This document shows, one piece after another, positions 1 through 8,555 of a stretch of DNA of 64,000 nucleotides. Position 1 is the stretch's first letter; the number at the start of each line of letters is the position of its first letter. This stretch comes from Halobacillus litoralis (lineage in GTDB: Bacteria; Bacillota; Bacilli; Bacillales; Halobacillaceae): NCBI RefSeq assembly GCF_020524085.2, contig NZ_CP129016.1:3835859-3899858 (forward strand), in the 5' to 3' direction. A model generated the notes under the pieces. It searched no databases. It had not been told where the DNA came from and saw only the letters and a program-made list of their open reading frames with translations. A program made the position numbers and the translations under genes.

Positions 1-30
1 ATCTGCTTTTTGAAAAAGACGTTTGATCAA
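1..30 (-). CDS. 5' end of an unidentified gene running off the window
   Basis: Only the first ten codons are inside the window. Read on the minus strand, a GGAGGTGAT ribosome site (about 36-44) is followed by a TTG codon at 28-30 and an open frame, MIKRLFQKAD, to the edge. The well-placed ribosome site is the only support. Nothing can be said about function. Confidence 0.45.
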   Translation of the reverse strand, partial: MIKRLFQKAD

Positions 31-44
31 CCTTTATCACCTCC

Positions 45-384
45 AGCCTATTAATGTTTTCGATTAGGGCTTTTATTTTTTGGGTGTCTTTTTTAAGATT
101 ATTTCAATTGTGTTACAAAATCGTATCAACCAATATTTCTGAAGTTTGCCTTAATTGGGTCAGGTAAAAAGGTATTGTCCTTGACCATGACCATTTTACT
201 GAACTACGCCTAGACGGTCTACTTCATTGGGGTTACATTTTATTAAATAACCATTTCAAAAAATAAGACCTAAGACCCTTCCGTGGTATACAAGAAACGA
301 TAATAAGTGACAAGGTCTAATTTATGGGTGAATATGCCTACGATAATGATTTACGACCTCCCCTATGACATAGAGCAAGAAAAG
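45..384. other. Intergenic region, no gene recognised
   Basis: This AT-rich stretch of about 340 bp lies between the htrA-like gene terminator and the truncated gene at the window start. It presumably carries the promoter of the latter. I saw no convincing ORF with a ribosome site, no tRNA and no recognisable riboswitch in it. Confidence 0.4.
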
Positions 385-415
385 AAAAAGGAAACCTAGG
401 GTAGGTTTCCTTTTT
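385..415 (-). terminator. Intrinsic terminator of the htrA-like gene
   Basis: A 13-bp inverted repeat (AAAAAGGAAACCT / AGGTTTCCTTTTT) with a 5-nt loop ends in a T-rich tract on the minus strand. The stop codon of the protease gene (396-398) lies inside the hairpin. Confidence 0.85.
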
Positions 416-1229
416 CTTTCTGTTCAAAATAATAATCAATAGGTACCGCCAGTCCGACCCGACCTTCATCATCATCATATAATGTGGCGAAAACCACTCC
501 GATTACTTTTCCTTGATCATTAATGACTGGGCTCCCTGAGTTTCCTCGGTATATCGGAGCATCAAGCATGAGTACTTGTTGATCCCAATCAGACAACTGT
601 TTATAGCCAATGACGTTCCCCTCATTGGCAATCCCCGTAAACTTAAGAGGATTCCCGATGAAGTACACGTGTTCACTTGCATCAAAAGCCGTTTCATCTG
701 CAAGTTCTAAATGGGGGAGGTTTTCTCCTTCCACATCTAGGACAGCGAGATCGACTTCAGGATAAGAGGCTACTACTTCCGCACCGAAGAGCCCATCATC
801 CGGAAATCCAACAGAAATTCTTTTTTCATCTTCTATGACATGATGGTTAGTAAGGATATAACCATCTTCGGTAAAAGCAAATCCGGTCCCCTTGCTGCGG
901 CCGGCCTCCACCACTACCACGGATTCCTTATAAGTCTGCACCTTTTCATCTGTCGAAAGTTTTGCAGAAGTCATAAGGAAATCAATCGCTGGAATAGAAA
1001 ATGTATTCGGAAGAACCGCGACGATGTTCAACACCATCATGAAAGCGATCAACCAGAATATCCACTTAGGGAAAGGACGTTTTTCCTTTTGCTGTTCTTT
1101 CTCCATCCTTTCCCGTTCATACGCTTTTCTCTTCTCTTGCTGGACAAGTTCATATAATTCTTCGTCATCTATTTCTTCATACAGGTCATCATCGATGATG
1201 TCTTTCTTATCGTATTCTTGCTCATGCAT
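396..1229 (-). CDS. Membrane-anchored HtrA-like trypsin-fold serine protease without PDZ domain
   Basis: The 277-residue protein probably cleaves misfolded or regulatory proteins outside the membrane. Residues 1-52 are very acidic and charged (cytoplasmic), 55-75 form one membrane helix (WIFWLIAFMMVLNIV), and 95-270 are a trypsin-like domain. The catalytic triad is visible: His130 in TNHHV, Asp160 in DLAVL and Ser231 in GNSGSP. There is no PDZ domain, unlike classical HtrA/DegP. I start at the second Met, 1229, because GGAGG lies 8 nt before it; an earlier Met at 1244 has no ribosome site. It begins 32 nt after bmrD and may be cotranscribed with it. The family is clear; the substrate is unknown. 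Confidence 0.85.
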   Translation of the reverse strand: MHEQEYDKKDIIDDDLYEEIDDEELYELVQQEKRKAYERERMEKEQQKEKRPFPKWIFWLIAFMMVLNIVAVLPNTFSIPAIDFLMTSAKLSTDEKVQTYKESVVVVEAGRSKGTGFAFTEDGYILTNHHVIEDEKRISVGFPDDGLFGAEVVASYPEVDLAVLDVEGENLPHLELADETAFDASEHVYFIGNPLKFTGIANEGNVIGYKQLSDWDQQVLMLDAPIYRGNSGSPVINDQGKVIGVVFATLYDDDEGRVGLAVPIDYYFEQKEKGNLP

Positions 1230-1261
1230 GAAACCTGCCTCCATGTCAGCAATTTTGAGAC

Positions 1262-3289
1262 CTATACCGCTTCAATGCCTACAGCTCCTTGCTGTATTTG
1301 GTACATACGGTAGTACTCACCCTTGCTATCAATCAATTGCTGGTGGGTCCCTTGTTCCATTATTGTACCATGATTCAAGACAAAAATTTGGTCCGCTTGT
1401 TGAATGGTAGACAATCGATGAGCAATCACCAAAGTTGTTCTTCCTTCCTTCAATACTTCCAGTGCTTTTTGTATCAGTTGCTCTGTTTCTGTATCGATGT
1501 TGGCTGTTGCTTCATCCAATATTAAAATGGCAGGGTCAAAAGCTAGTGCTCGAGCAAAAGAAATGAGTTGCCTTTCTCCCATCGACAATGTATCCCCTTT
1601 TTCAGTGACAGGTTCATCGTATTTTTTGGGTAATTTCTCCACAAAGTGATCAGCACCGACAGCTTTTAAAGAATGTATAGCCATTTCCCGGGAAATACGC
1701 TCATCATTCATGGTCACATTCGACAATATCGTTCCACTAAAGATAAAAGGATCTTGTAGGACAATTCCCATGTGGCTGCGCACTTGCTGTTTCGACCATT
1801 CGCTCGTCGACTTTCCATTAATCCGAATCGTTCCATGCTGGGGGTCATAGAAACGGAATAAGAGATTCATTATAGAGCTTTTTCCTGAACCCGTATGGCC
1901 GACGAAGGCAGCGGTATCTCCAGGATTCACTTTGAACGAAAGATTCTTAAGCACATCATTCCCTCTTTCGTAAGCAAACGTTACCTGATCAAAATGAATA
2001 TCACCTTTATACCGTTCAATCGGTGTATTTTCGACAGGTTCCCCATGTTCATCAAGGATTTCGAAAACACGACCTGCAGCTACACGGGCTTCTTCGAGCT
2101 GAGGCAATTGATTGACCAGATCTGTAACCGGCTGGAACAGTCTGTTCAGATAATCGACGAAAGCATAGAGTACACCGGCCGTAACGATACCTTCAGGACC
2201 TATGGAACCTGCTCCGAAATACCAGATAAAAGCTACGAAGGCAAGATTCCTCAGCACATTCACGAGATTAAATGATGTTAAAGCACTTAATCTGATCAAT
2301 TTCCTCTGGTAAGTAAAGTGGCGCTCATTCAAGCTTTCAAAATCGGCTGACGTCTGTTTTTCCTGCCTAAAAGATTGGATGATTGACATTCCCTGAATCG
2401 CTTCATTGATGTTCCCGTTCATATCACTGACAGTGGAACGCACGATTTGGTTATACCTTCCTGCGTACCCTTTAAACAGCTTCATCCAAATCAGCAAAAT
2501 CGGAATTAATAATAAGCTCAATAGAGCCAGCTTCCAATCCAATAACAGCAAGGCAATGTAAATGCCACCCATATAAAAGAAACTCGTCACAAAGGTCGCC
2601 AAAACTTTTACATACAACTCACGGATTGACTCTGTATCATTTGTGACACGAGCGACCACCTTTCCTGCTGGCTGATTAACAAAGAATTGGATCGGTAGAG
2701 TCTGTATGTGTGAAAAGAGGTCATCTCTCATCTTTCTAATAATCCTATTTGAAGACTTTTGCAACAAAAACGTATGAGAAAACTGAAACACAGATGCAAT
2801 GAGCAATAACCCTACGTATAAACTGAGGAGCCAATAGATTGACTTCATTTCAGGAAGAAAAAAGCTGTACAATTCCTGAAGCTCTAATTCTTCAGCACCT
2901 ACCTCATACGAACGGTCTGGCGTTTCAATGGTCAAAACCCCGTCCTTCCACTGACGACTGCCAACGATAGGCACTTGTTCTTCCGTGAAGTAATAGCTTC
3001 TCCCCACTTGCAAAATCGTTCGAGTTTGAAGAACTTCATCCGATTCATCTCTTCGGTCAGAACGTTTATACAGGTCCTCTCTGTACTTAACCGTATGTTC
3101 ACCCTTTGATTCGACCTGATACCATTGATTTTCAATTCCAATAATATGCTGATCGATCAGCCTTTTGGCGATAAAGGGACCAGTGAGTTCTAAAGCGACT
3201 GCGATGATTAAACAAAACAGACCAATGAATATACGTTTGCGGAACAACCACGCATACTGGAACAACTTTTTTTCAGTCGATTTCTTCAT
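1262..3289 (-). CDS. bmrD: Heterodimeric multidrug ABC exporter subunit BmrD (YheH-like)
   Basis: The 675-residue half-transporter has six membrane helices followed by an ATPase domain. It matches YheH/BmrD in length and in carrying an extra ~90-residue extracytoplasmic insertion between helices 1 and 2 (roughly residues 45-140). The ATPase has Walker A GHTGSGKS, Walker B ILILDEATANID with the catalytic Glu, and the H-loop VIAHRLS. Its signature is degenerate (LSMGERQL instead of LSGGQ). The partner bmrC has a canonical signature but Asp in place of the catalytic Glu, so together they make one good and one degenerate ATP site, as in known BmrCD-type exporters. Its ATG overlaps the bmrC stop by 4 nt (ATGA), indicating translational coupling. 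Confidence 0.92.
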   Translation of the reverse strand: MKKSTEKKLFQYAWLFRKRIFIGLFCLIIAVALELTGPFIAKRLIDQHIIGIENQWYQVESKGEHTVKYREDLYKRSDRRDESDEVLQTRTILQVGRSYYFTEEQVPIVGSRQWKDGVLTIETPDRSYEVGAEELELQELYSFFLPEMKSIYWLLSLYVGLLLIASVFQFSHTFLLQKSSNRIIRKMRDDLFSHIQTLPIQFFVNQPAGKVVARVTNDTESIRELYVKVLATFVTSFFYMGGIYIALLLLDWKLALLSLLLIPILLIWMKLFKGYAGRYNQIVRSTVSDMNGNINEAIQGMSIIQSFRQEKQTSADFESLNERHFTYQRKLIRLSALTSFNLVNVLRNLAFVAFIWYFGAGSIGPEGIVTAGVLYAFVDYLNRLFQPVTDLVNQLPQLEEARVAAGRVFEILDEHGEPVENTPIERYKGDIHFDQVTFAYERGNDVLKNLSFKVNPGDTAAFVGHTGSGKSSIMNLLFRFYDPQHGTIRINGKSTSEWSKQQVRSHMGIVLQDPFIFSGTILSNVTMNDERISREMAIHSLKAVGADHFVEKLPKKYDEPVTEKGDTLSMGERQLISFARALAFDPAILILDEATANIDTETEQLIQKALEVLKEGRTTLVIAHRLSTIQQADQIFVLNHGTIMEQGTHQQLIDSKGEYYRMYQIQQGAVGIEAV

Positions 3290-5037
3290 CGCCCCACCTC
3301 CCCGTTTTCCAACTGTTGATGCTCATACTGTTGTTGATACCATCCGCCATTTTGAAGGAGTTCATCATGTGTCCCCTTTTCAATAACTGCTCCATCGTCG
3401 AGGACCAGAATTTGATCCGCATGTGTTACGGCTGAAAGTCGGTGAGCAGCAATAAATGTCGTCTTCCCTTTCCGTTCTCTTCTCAAGTGTTGAATAATTT
3501 CAGCTTCTGTTTTTCCGTCTACCGCTGACATGGCATCATCCAGTAATAGAATTTCAGGGTCCATGATGAACGCTCGAGCGATGGAAACCCTTTGTTTTTG
3601 TCCACCAGAGAGCGTAACTCCACTTTCTCCGACTTTAGTGTCCAGCCCTTTAGGCAGTTGTTGAATATCATCTGCAAAATGAGCAAGCTCCAATACACGG
3701 CTAATTTCATGGTCGGAAGCATCCAGTTTACCAAATTGGATATTCTCTCTGATCGTCTTTGAGAACAGCACTTGATCTTGTGGTACATAACCAATCCAGG
3801 CTCTTGTCTGATCAAGACTAAGGTGCCCTAGAGGAACACCATTGACCTCAAGACGTCCCGTAGTCCCAGAATATTCTCGAAGGAGCTGACGGAACAACGT
3901 CGTCTTCCCTGCTCCTGTTTTTCCAACAATTCCAACGGTCTCCCCTTGCTTCACTGTTAAATCAATGTCATCAAGACTTTTCTTATCTGCCCCTGGATAA
4001 GAGAAGGACAACCCTTTAAACGCAATCTGCTTCGGCTCTTCTATGAAAGCAGGTGATTGAGGATCCTGTACGTCGGGTTCGTAATCAAGCGTCGACTGTA
4101 CGCGATCCAGGGACGCATTTCCACGTTGTAAAACATTAATCAGTTCTCCAACAGCAAACATCGGCCAAATCAACATCCCTAAATAAACATTAAAAGAAAC
4201 CATTTCTCCTAAAGTGATTTGGTTTTGAAACACGAGATTCGCTCCGTACCCTAATCCGATAGTATAAGAAAGCCCAACCAATATTTTTATCGTCGGTTCA
4301 AATAGAGCATCAATCTTCGCTACTTCTATGTTTTTGTCGTAAACTTTCGTGGTCATCCTGTTGAATGATTGCTCATCATTCTTTTCCTGCACAAAAGCTC
4401 GAATGACTCGAACTCCTCGAATGGACTCTAGGACTTGATTGTTCATTTCCCCGAAAGATTCCTGCGCTTCGGTAAAACGCTTATGAATCACTTTACCGTA
4501 CCGCTTCATGACAAGAGCCATTATCGGTAAAGGAATCAGTGCCGCAAAGGTCAATGGCCAGCTTATCGTAAAACCCATAACAGCAATAATCATCATCATA
4601 AATACGGTCGAATCCACCAATGTCAGGATCCCGAAACCCGCTGTCATCGTCAGAGCCTTCAGGTCATTCGTTGCTCTCGCCATAAGGTCCCCTGTACGGT
4701 TCTTTCCGAAAAAAGTAGGTGTCATTCGCAAAAAGTGGTTCATCAAACGGGATCTCATCGTCTTCTCCATCATCATCGCACCACTGAACAGCGTATAATC
4801 CCATAAGTAGGAAATGGTATAACTCGCGATGATAATGCCCCCGTAAATGAGTAACAATTCCAATAGACGTTCTCTCGTAAAGGAATTGAATTGTATTTCG
4901 TCAATCGCGATCCCCACTAGTTTCGGAGGGATCAGATCAATCATACTTACAACGATTAAAGCTATAATCGCTAATGTGTAACGCTTCCAATAAATCTTAA
5001 AAAACCAATCAAGCTTGAACAATACACTAAACATCAT
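3286..5037 (-). CDS. bmrC: Heterodimeric multidrug ABC exporter subunit BmrC (YheI-like)
   Basis: The 583-residue half-transporter has six membrane helices in roughly residues 1-320 and an ATPase domain in 340-575. Motifs are Walker A GKTGAGKT, signature LSGGQKQR, Walker B ILLLDDAMSAVD and H-loop IAAHRLS. The residue after Walker B is Asp instead of Glu, which marks the subunit holding the non-catalytic site in heterodimeric exporters. B. subtilis YheI (BmrC) is almost the same length. Its ATG follows GAGGGTGG. The gene is preceded by a short leader ORF and three hairpins, so its transcription is probably controlled by attenuation, as described for the B. subtilis bmrB leader. Export of drugs is inferred from family. 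Confidence 0.92.
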   Translation of the reverse strand: MMFSVLFKLDWFFKIYWKRYTLAIIALIVVSMIDLIPPKLVGIAIDEIQFNSFTRERLLELLLIYGGIIIASYTISYLWDYTLFSGAMMMEKTMRSRLMNHFLRMTPTFFGKNRTGDLMARATNDLKALTMTAGFGILTLVDSTVFMMMIIAVMGFTISWPLTFAALIPLPIMALVMKRYGKVIHKRFTEAQESFGEMNNQVLESIRGVRVIRAFVQEKNDEQSFNRMTTKVYDKNIEVAKIDALFEPTIKILVGLSYTIGLGYGANLVFQNQITLGEMVSFNVYLGMLIWPMFAVGELINVLQRGNASLDRVQSTLDYEPDVQDPQSPAFIEEPKQIAFKGLSFSYPGADKKSLDDIDLTVKQGETVGIVGKTGAGKTTLFRQLLREYSGTTGRLEVNGVPLGHLSLDQTRAWIGYVPQDQVLFSKTIRENIQFGKLDASDHEISRVLELAHFADDIQQLPKGLDTKVGESGVTLSGGQKQRVSIARAFIMDPEILLLDDAMSAVDGKTEAEIIQHLRRERKGKTTFIAAHRLSAVTHADQILVLDDGAVIEKGTHDELLQNGGWYQQQYEHQQLENGEVGR

Positions 5038-5158
5038 TTACCACCCTCTCTTCAAAAACAGTCGCTAACCGCTCTCTTTCCAATCTTCGTTCCATTCTTT
5101 CTTCTCCATGTAGTGAACCATTTTGATTCCTCCTCTAAAAAAATCATTGATTTATATA

Positions 5159-5182
5159 AAAATCGGTTGTGTAACCGATTTC
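5159..5182 (-). promoter_or_regulatory. Third leader hairpin before bmrC
   Basis: AATCGGTT and AACCGATT pair around a GTGT loop (5161-5180). On the minus strand the hairpin is followed by a short run of T. It is the last of three hairpins between the leader peptide and bmrC and may be another terminator or part of an antiterminator. Confidence 0.55.
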
Positions 5183-5191
5183 TATCCAAAC

Positions 5192-5221
5192 AAAAAAAGA
5201 CATACGTCCTTTGACGTATGC
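5192..5221 (-). terminator. Leader terminator 2 of the bmrCD attenuator
   Basis: CATACGTC (5201-5208) pairs with GACGTATG (5213-5220); on the minus strand the stem is followed by seven T. It lies inside the untranslated leader of bmrC and so would stop transcription before the operon. Confidence 0.7.
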
Positions 5222-5231
5222 TTTCACACAT

Positions 5232-5257
5232 AAAAAAAGGCACGTATCTACGTGACC
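5232..5257 (-). terminator. Leader terminator 1 of the bmrCD attenuator
   Basis: A hairpin with arms GGTCACGTA and TACGTGCC (5239-5257) is followed on the minus strand by seven T. It begins about 30 nt after the stop codon of the 24-codon leader ORF, the position expected for an attenuator. Confidence 0.72.
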
Positions 5258-5286
5258 TTGTTCCTTCTATACGGTTTTCATAAAAG

Positions 5287-5361
5287 TCATATAAACAAAA
5301 GGCTCTCAGTCACGATCGATATGAAGTTGTCTTTATATTGAAGACGTTGCTTTTTCATCAT
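5287..5361 (-). CDS. 24-residue leader peptide of bmrCD (bmrB-like in role)
   Basis: Read on the minus strand, AAGGAGGTC is followed by ATGATG at 5361/5358 and an open frame of 24 codons (MMKKQRLQYKDNFISIVTES then LLFI) ending in TGA at 5287. It has its own consensus promoter and one of the best ribosome sites in the window, and is followed at once by two T-tailed hairpins and a third hairpin before bmrC. In B. subtilis the bmrCD genes are preceded by the leader gene bmrB, through which translation-blocking drugs relieve attenuation. The same role is inferred here from layout. I do not claim sequence similarity to BmrB, which is longer. Confidence 0.65.
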   Translation of the reverse strand: MMKKQRLQYKDNFISIVTESLLFI

Positions 5362-5392
5362 CGTGACCTCCTTTTTGTATCAATGATTATAT

Positions 5393-5421
5393 ATTATATA
5401 TTTTTCTGAATTTTAAATCAA
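5393..5421 (-). promoter_or_regulatory. SigA-type promoter of the bmr leader and bmrCD
   Basis: On the minus strand TTGATT (-35, 5416-5421) and TATAAT (-10, 5393-5398) are separated by 17 bp. The start point would lie near 5386, about 25 nt before the leader peptide ATG. Confidence 0.7.
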
Positions 5422-5440
5422 CCATTATTTTCAAATCGCG

Positions 5441-5882
5441 ATTATTCAAGTATATGGCAGGATTGTGAAAGACTCAGTTTCTAGACTTTTGTTGAGTGGA
5501 AGGGGGGCTGCGGGGAATAGCTCGAAAGCACTGCTGGAAAAATCGGCTTGTAGGATTGAATGGAGTGGATAACTTAAACCGCTCCAAAGAACGTAAAAGC
5601 TTGATATAGAGAAATTTACACTTCTAACAGTGAGTGGCATAGTGGAAGACAATTCAACTTGGTAAAGTGGTTCGTTTCGCACCTTTATTGAATGGGGTGG
5701 TTGGGAAGCTGCGAGATTCCCGTGGGAGAAGGAGTTAGGCGAGATCCCGCAGGACGCAGTCCGAGGAAGCTCGGCACTCCCCCCACAGGAAAGCGAGTAG
5801 CTTCCCAACCACCCCTGACGCTTAACAAAGCAACGAACCCCGGTTATCTTGAAACTGAGTCTTCCACAATCGGGAGCGATGG
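5441..5882. repeat. Composite hairpin repeat, copy 1 (internally deleted)
   Basis: First of four related intergenic elements. The ends carry inverted repeats (GTGAAAGACTCAG near 5465, CTGAGTCTTCCACAATC near 5855). Inside are a truncated module A (starting GGGGCTGCGGGGAATAG) and a full module B at 5694-5815, whose arms GGGGTGGTTGGGAAGCT and AGCTTCCCAACCACCCC pair perfectly over 17 bp. The right end comes to within a base of the stop codon of the DUF389 gene (5883-5885). Module A has lost about 119 bp relative to copy 4, with CTCG at the junction. Short ORFs across it are by-products of the palindromes. Confidence 0.85.
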
Positions 5883-6902
5883 TTAGATAATGTTCTGGCC
5901 TTCCAGGATAACGAGAGCTAGGATGAGAACAATGATGATGACGAATACGATGGAGAGTGGGCGGGAGACATTCGCTCGTTGAACCTCATCCCAGCGGACA
6001 GGCCGGATGCCACTTAGCGAAAAGATGGAAACAGCAGCCAACAGGATGGACATGATGTTTACCGTCACTAATAAGAATGCACCATATGCGGCTGTCATCG
6101 ATCCATCTCCGATTGACATCCCCATAGCGACAGAGGGCGGTAGCAAGGCGACAGCCACCATCACCCCCACCAAGTTCCCTGATAAACGATTTAAAAAAGC
6201 AAGCGCTCCAGCAGCTCCAGAGGCGACCCCTAAAGGAATATCAATTAAGGTAACCTTCGTTCTATCCAAATATTGAGCGTTTTCCATTCCGACATCAGTG
6301 AAATACCCGAAGGCTATGGAAATAAGTAATACAATCGCTACACCATATAAAGAACTAATCGCTGATTGTCCGAGCCCTTTATAGTCTCCAAGAATCGCAA
6401 AAAAAGCAACAGAAATCACCGGACCAATCATAGGCGCAATGACCATCGCCCCGATGACAACCGCTTCACTATCTTTAATGATACCTACAGTAGCTACAAT
6501 CGCTGATAATAAGATAAGTAAGGAATAATTCATTGTAATATGGCCGTTTTTTTCAGCAGCATTCATCAATTCATGCCTACTCGCTCGAAGAAGGCGAGAC
6601 TTCTCTTCTTCGTCTTCCTCCTTTGCTTCTTCTTCTTTGGTTTCTTCATGAATGGTTTCCTTAGAGAGATAGGTGTGAACAGGGATTAGCAGGGTCTCAA
6701 ACCCTTCCACCACATTGGATACCTCCTCCAAGTAGTTAAGAATTTCTTCCACTTCATTTTTTTGGACGAGGATACGAACAAGCATACGTTCTTCTGATTC
6801 ACTGGAAACCCAATACGAACGATGATCATACTTTTTTAACTTTTCATCGATGGAATCAAAGTGTTGGTCAGGAATGTACACTTCAATCAATTGCAAGTTC
6901 AT
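5883..6902 (-). CDS. DUF389 / TIGR00341 family membrane protein
   Basis: The 339-residue protein has an N-terminal soluble domain (about 1-110), a very acidic linker near 95-110 (EEAKEEDEEE) and about six membrane helices from 135 to the C-terminus, including the conserved AMVIAPMIGPV and LPPSVAMG motifs of DUF389 proteins. Members occur widely in bacteria and archaea, but their transport role is not established. I start at the internal ATG at 6902 because AGAGGTG lies 6 nt before it; a GTG at 6911 overlaps that site. It is divergent from the first ger operon and appears monocistronic, with a composite repeat touching its 3' end. Confidence 0.85.
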   Translation of the reverse strand: MNLQLIEVYIPDQHFDSIDEKLKKYDHRSYWVSSESEERMLVRILVQKNEVEEILNYLEEVSNVVEGFETLLIPVHTYLSKETIHEETKEEEAKEEDEEEKSRLLRASRHELMNAAEKNGHITMNYSLLILLSAIVATVGIIKDSEAVVIGAMVIAPMIGPVISVAFFAILGDYKGLGQSAISSLYGVAIVLLISIAFGYFTDVGMENAQYLDRTKVTLIDIPLGVASGAAGALAFLNRLSGNLVGVMVAVALLPPSVAMGMSIGDGSMTAAYGAFLLVTVNIMSILLAAVSIFSLSGIRPVRWDEVQRANVSRPLSIVFVIIIVLILALVILEGQNII

Positions 6903-7007
6903 GCACTTCACCTCTATTCGTTCATTCTGTGAATCATCTCTTACCTGGTCTAACCCTAACTTTTTATCCTTCTGCTATCACTACAATTAGAGAAGTATTG
7001 AACCTCC

Positions 7008-7037
7008 TTCATAATGTTTCCTATTTTCCACATACTA
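7008..7037 (+). promoter_or_regulatory. Possible forespore sigma (SigG/SigF-type) promoter of ger operon 1
   Basis: CATACTA at 7031-7037 fits the SigG -10 consensus and lies 17 bp after TTCATA (7008-7013), a partial match to the -35. The predicted start is about 30 nt before the gerA-type ATG. Germinant receptor operons are normally transcribed by SigG in the forespore, so the match is sensible, but the -35 is weak. Confidence 0.45.
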
Positions 7038-7073
7038 ATTCTACTTAGAAAAGAAGAGAAAGGGGGTTCCTAT

Positions 7074-8555
7074 ATGTCGCTCCTACTGCCTATGAAAAAG
7101 GAAGAATATCTGTCTTCATCCAAAGAGATGCTTAATCAAAGCCCGGACCTCGTCCAAAAAACATTTAATCATAAGGGGCAATTAATCATTGTCCAATTCA
7201 TTCATTATCAAGTAAATAAAGAACAACTTGAGGATGAAATTCTAGAAATCATCACTAAATCTACTCGTCCCTGGTCTAATGAACGTCTAGTGAATAGAAT
7301 TCCTTTAGCTTCTACGAAACAAGAAAACACAATGGATTCCATCGTTGAGCAGATGATTCATGGAAGTGTATGCATTTATATTGAGGGAGAAAAGGAAGCG
7401 ACATTATTCGCACTCCCTAATCAAGAACATCGAGATTTAAACCAAGCAGAAACGGAATCGCTGGTTTTCGGCCCTCAAGTATCGTTTACAGAATCCCTCA
7501 TGACGAACCTGAATGTCATCCGTTGGCGTTTAGATACACCAGATCTTGTTACAGAAAAATTGATTGTCGGCGAACGGATTCAGTCCGAAATTCGAATCGT
7601 GTACTTAAAATCTCTTGCCAATACAGAAAATGTGAATACCATGAGACAGCGTATTAGGGACTTAAAAGTCTCTGAAGTAGAAGACACGAGTGTCCTTGGA
7701 CAATTAATCGAAGACTCGTCAAGTACAGTTTTCCCGCAGTTGATATTCACAGAACTGCCTGATCGCTTCTGTAACGCAATTTCTAAAGGTCTTGTAGGGG
7801 TTATGGTTGATAAAAGCCCGACCATGTTGATCGGGCCTATGAACCTCTTCAGTTTCTTTGAATCGACGGAAGATTTGTATATGCGTTGGAATATGGGGAG
7901 TTTCATACGGTTACTTCGCTTCGTTTCTATGGCTTTGTCCATTATTTTGACACCGATGTATGTAGCTGCATTGACGTTTCACTATGAAATCATCCCAAGC
8001 ACCCTACTTGTATCGTTAGGACAATCAAGGTCGACTGTTCCCTTCCCTCCCGTGTTAGAAGCGCTTTTACTGGAAATTTTAATTGAATTGCTCAGAGAAG
8101 CAGGAGCCCGCTTACCTACGAAGGTCGGTCAAACCATGGGTATCGTTGGAGGGATCGTTCTCGGCCAGGCTGCTGTGGAAGCCGGATTCACAAGCAACAT
8201 CCTCATTATTATTATTGCTCTTAGTGCATTGGCCTCTTTCACCGCCCCTAGTTATTTAATGGGAACAGCCATACGGATCATCCGCTTTCCTATGATCCTT
8301 CTGGCGGGGGCTTGGGGAATCATCGGCATTGTTTTTGCTTTGTCTTTTCTTGTGATCCACTTATTAAAGCAAAAATCATTGGGGCGTCCGTACTTGTCCC
8401 CCATCTACCCACTGCAATGGAGTGATTTCAGTGAATCTATATACCGAGTGCCATTTCAAAAAAATGCAAAACGTTCGAAATCCCTCATGACCAAAGACGA
8501 GTACAGATATAGTAAATCAAAAGCGGCAGATCGAAATGATGTGGACCGTTTATGA
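7074..8555 (+). CDS. Spore germinant receptor A subunit (GerA/GerKA family)
   Basis: The 493-residue protein has a large hydrophilic N-terminal region (1-285) and a C-terminal membrane region (about 285-440). It carries the family-typical stretch FPPVLEALLLEILIELLREA followed by GARLP and GQTMGIVGG. In the inner spore membrane A, B and C subunits form the receptor that senses nutrients and triggers germination. I start at 7074 because AGGGGGT lies 7 nt upstream; an in-frame Met 60 nt earlier has no ribosome site. The stop overlaps the next ATG (ATGA), so A and B are coupled. Which nutrient is sensed cannot be told from sequence. Confidence 0.92.
   Translation: MSLLLPMKKEEYLSSSKEMLNQSPDLVQKTFNHKGQLIIVQFIHYQVNKEQLEDEILEIITKSTRPWSNERLVNRIPLASTKQENTMDSIVEQMIHGSVCIYIEGEKEATLFALPNQEHRDLNQAETESLVFGPQVSFTESLMTNLNVIRWRLDTPDLVTEKLIVGERIQSEIRIVYLKSLANTENVNTMRQRIRDLKVSEVEDTSVLGQLIEDSSSTVFPQLIFTELPDRFCNAISKGLVGVMVDKSPTMLIGPMNLFSFFESTEDLYMRWNMGSFIRLLRFVSMALSIILTPMYVAALTFHYEIIPSTLLVSLGQSRSTVPFPPVLEALLLEILIELLREAGARLPTKVGQTMGIVGGIVLGQAAVEAGFTSNILIIIIALSALASFTAPSYLMGTAIRIIRFPMILLAGAWGIIGIVFALSFLVIHLLKQKSLGRPYLSPIYPLQWSDFSESIYRVPFQKNAKRSKSLMTKDEYRYSKSKAADRNDVDRL

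Noticed and set aside
5052..5243. 63-codon ORF on the minus strand across the bmr leader hairpins
   Set aside because: It has no ribosome site and its start lies in the T-tract of the first terminator. The 24-codon ORF upstream has a strong ribosome site and the right position.
5446..5886. Overlapping 64- to 120-codon ORFs in the composite repeat at 5.4 kb (and similar ones at 17.3, 29.1-29.5 and 37.5 kb)
   Set aside because: They exist on both strands of each palindrome, have no ribosome sites, and the same peptide-like pattern (GSYSLSCGG...) recurs only because the DNA repeat recurs.
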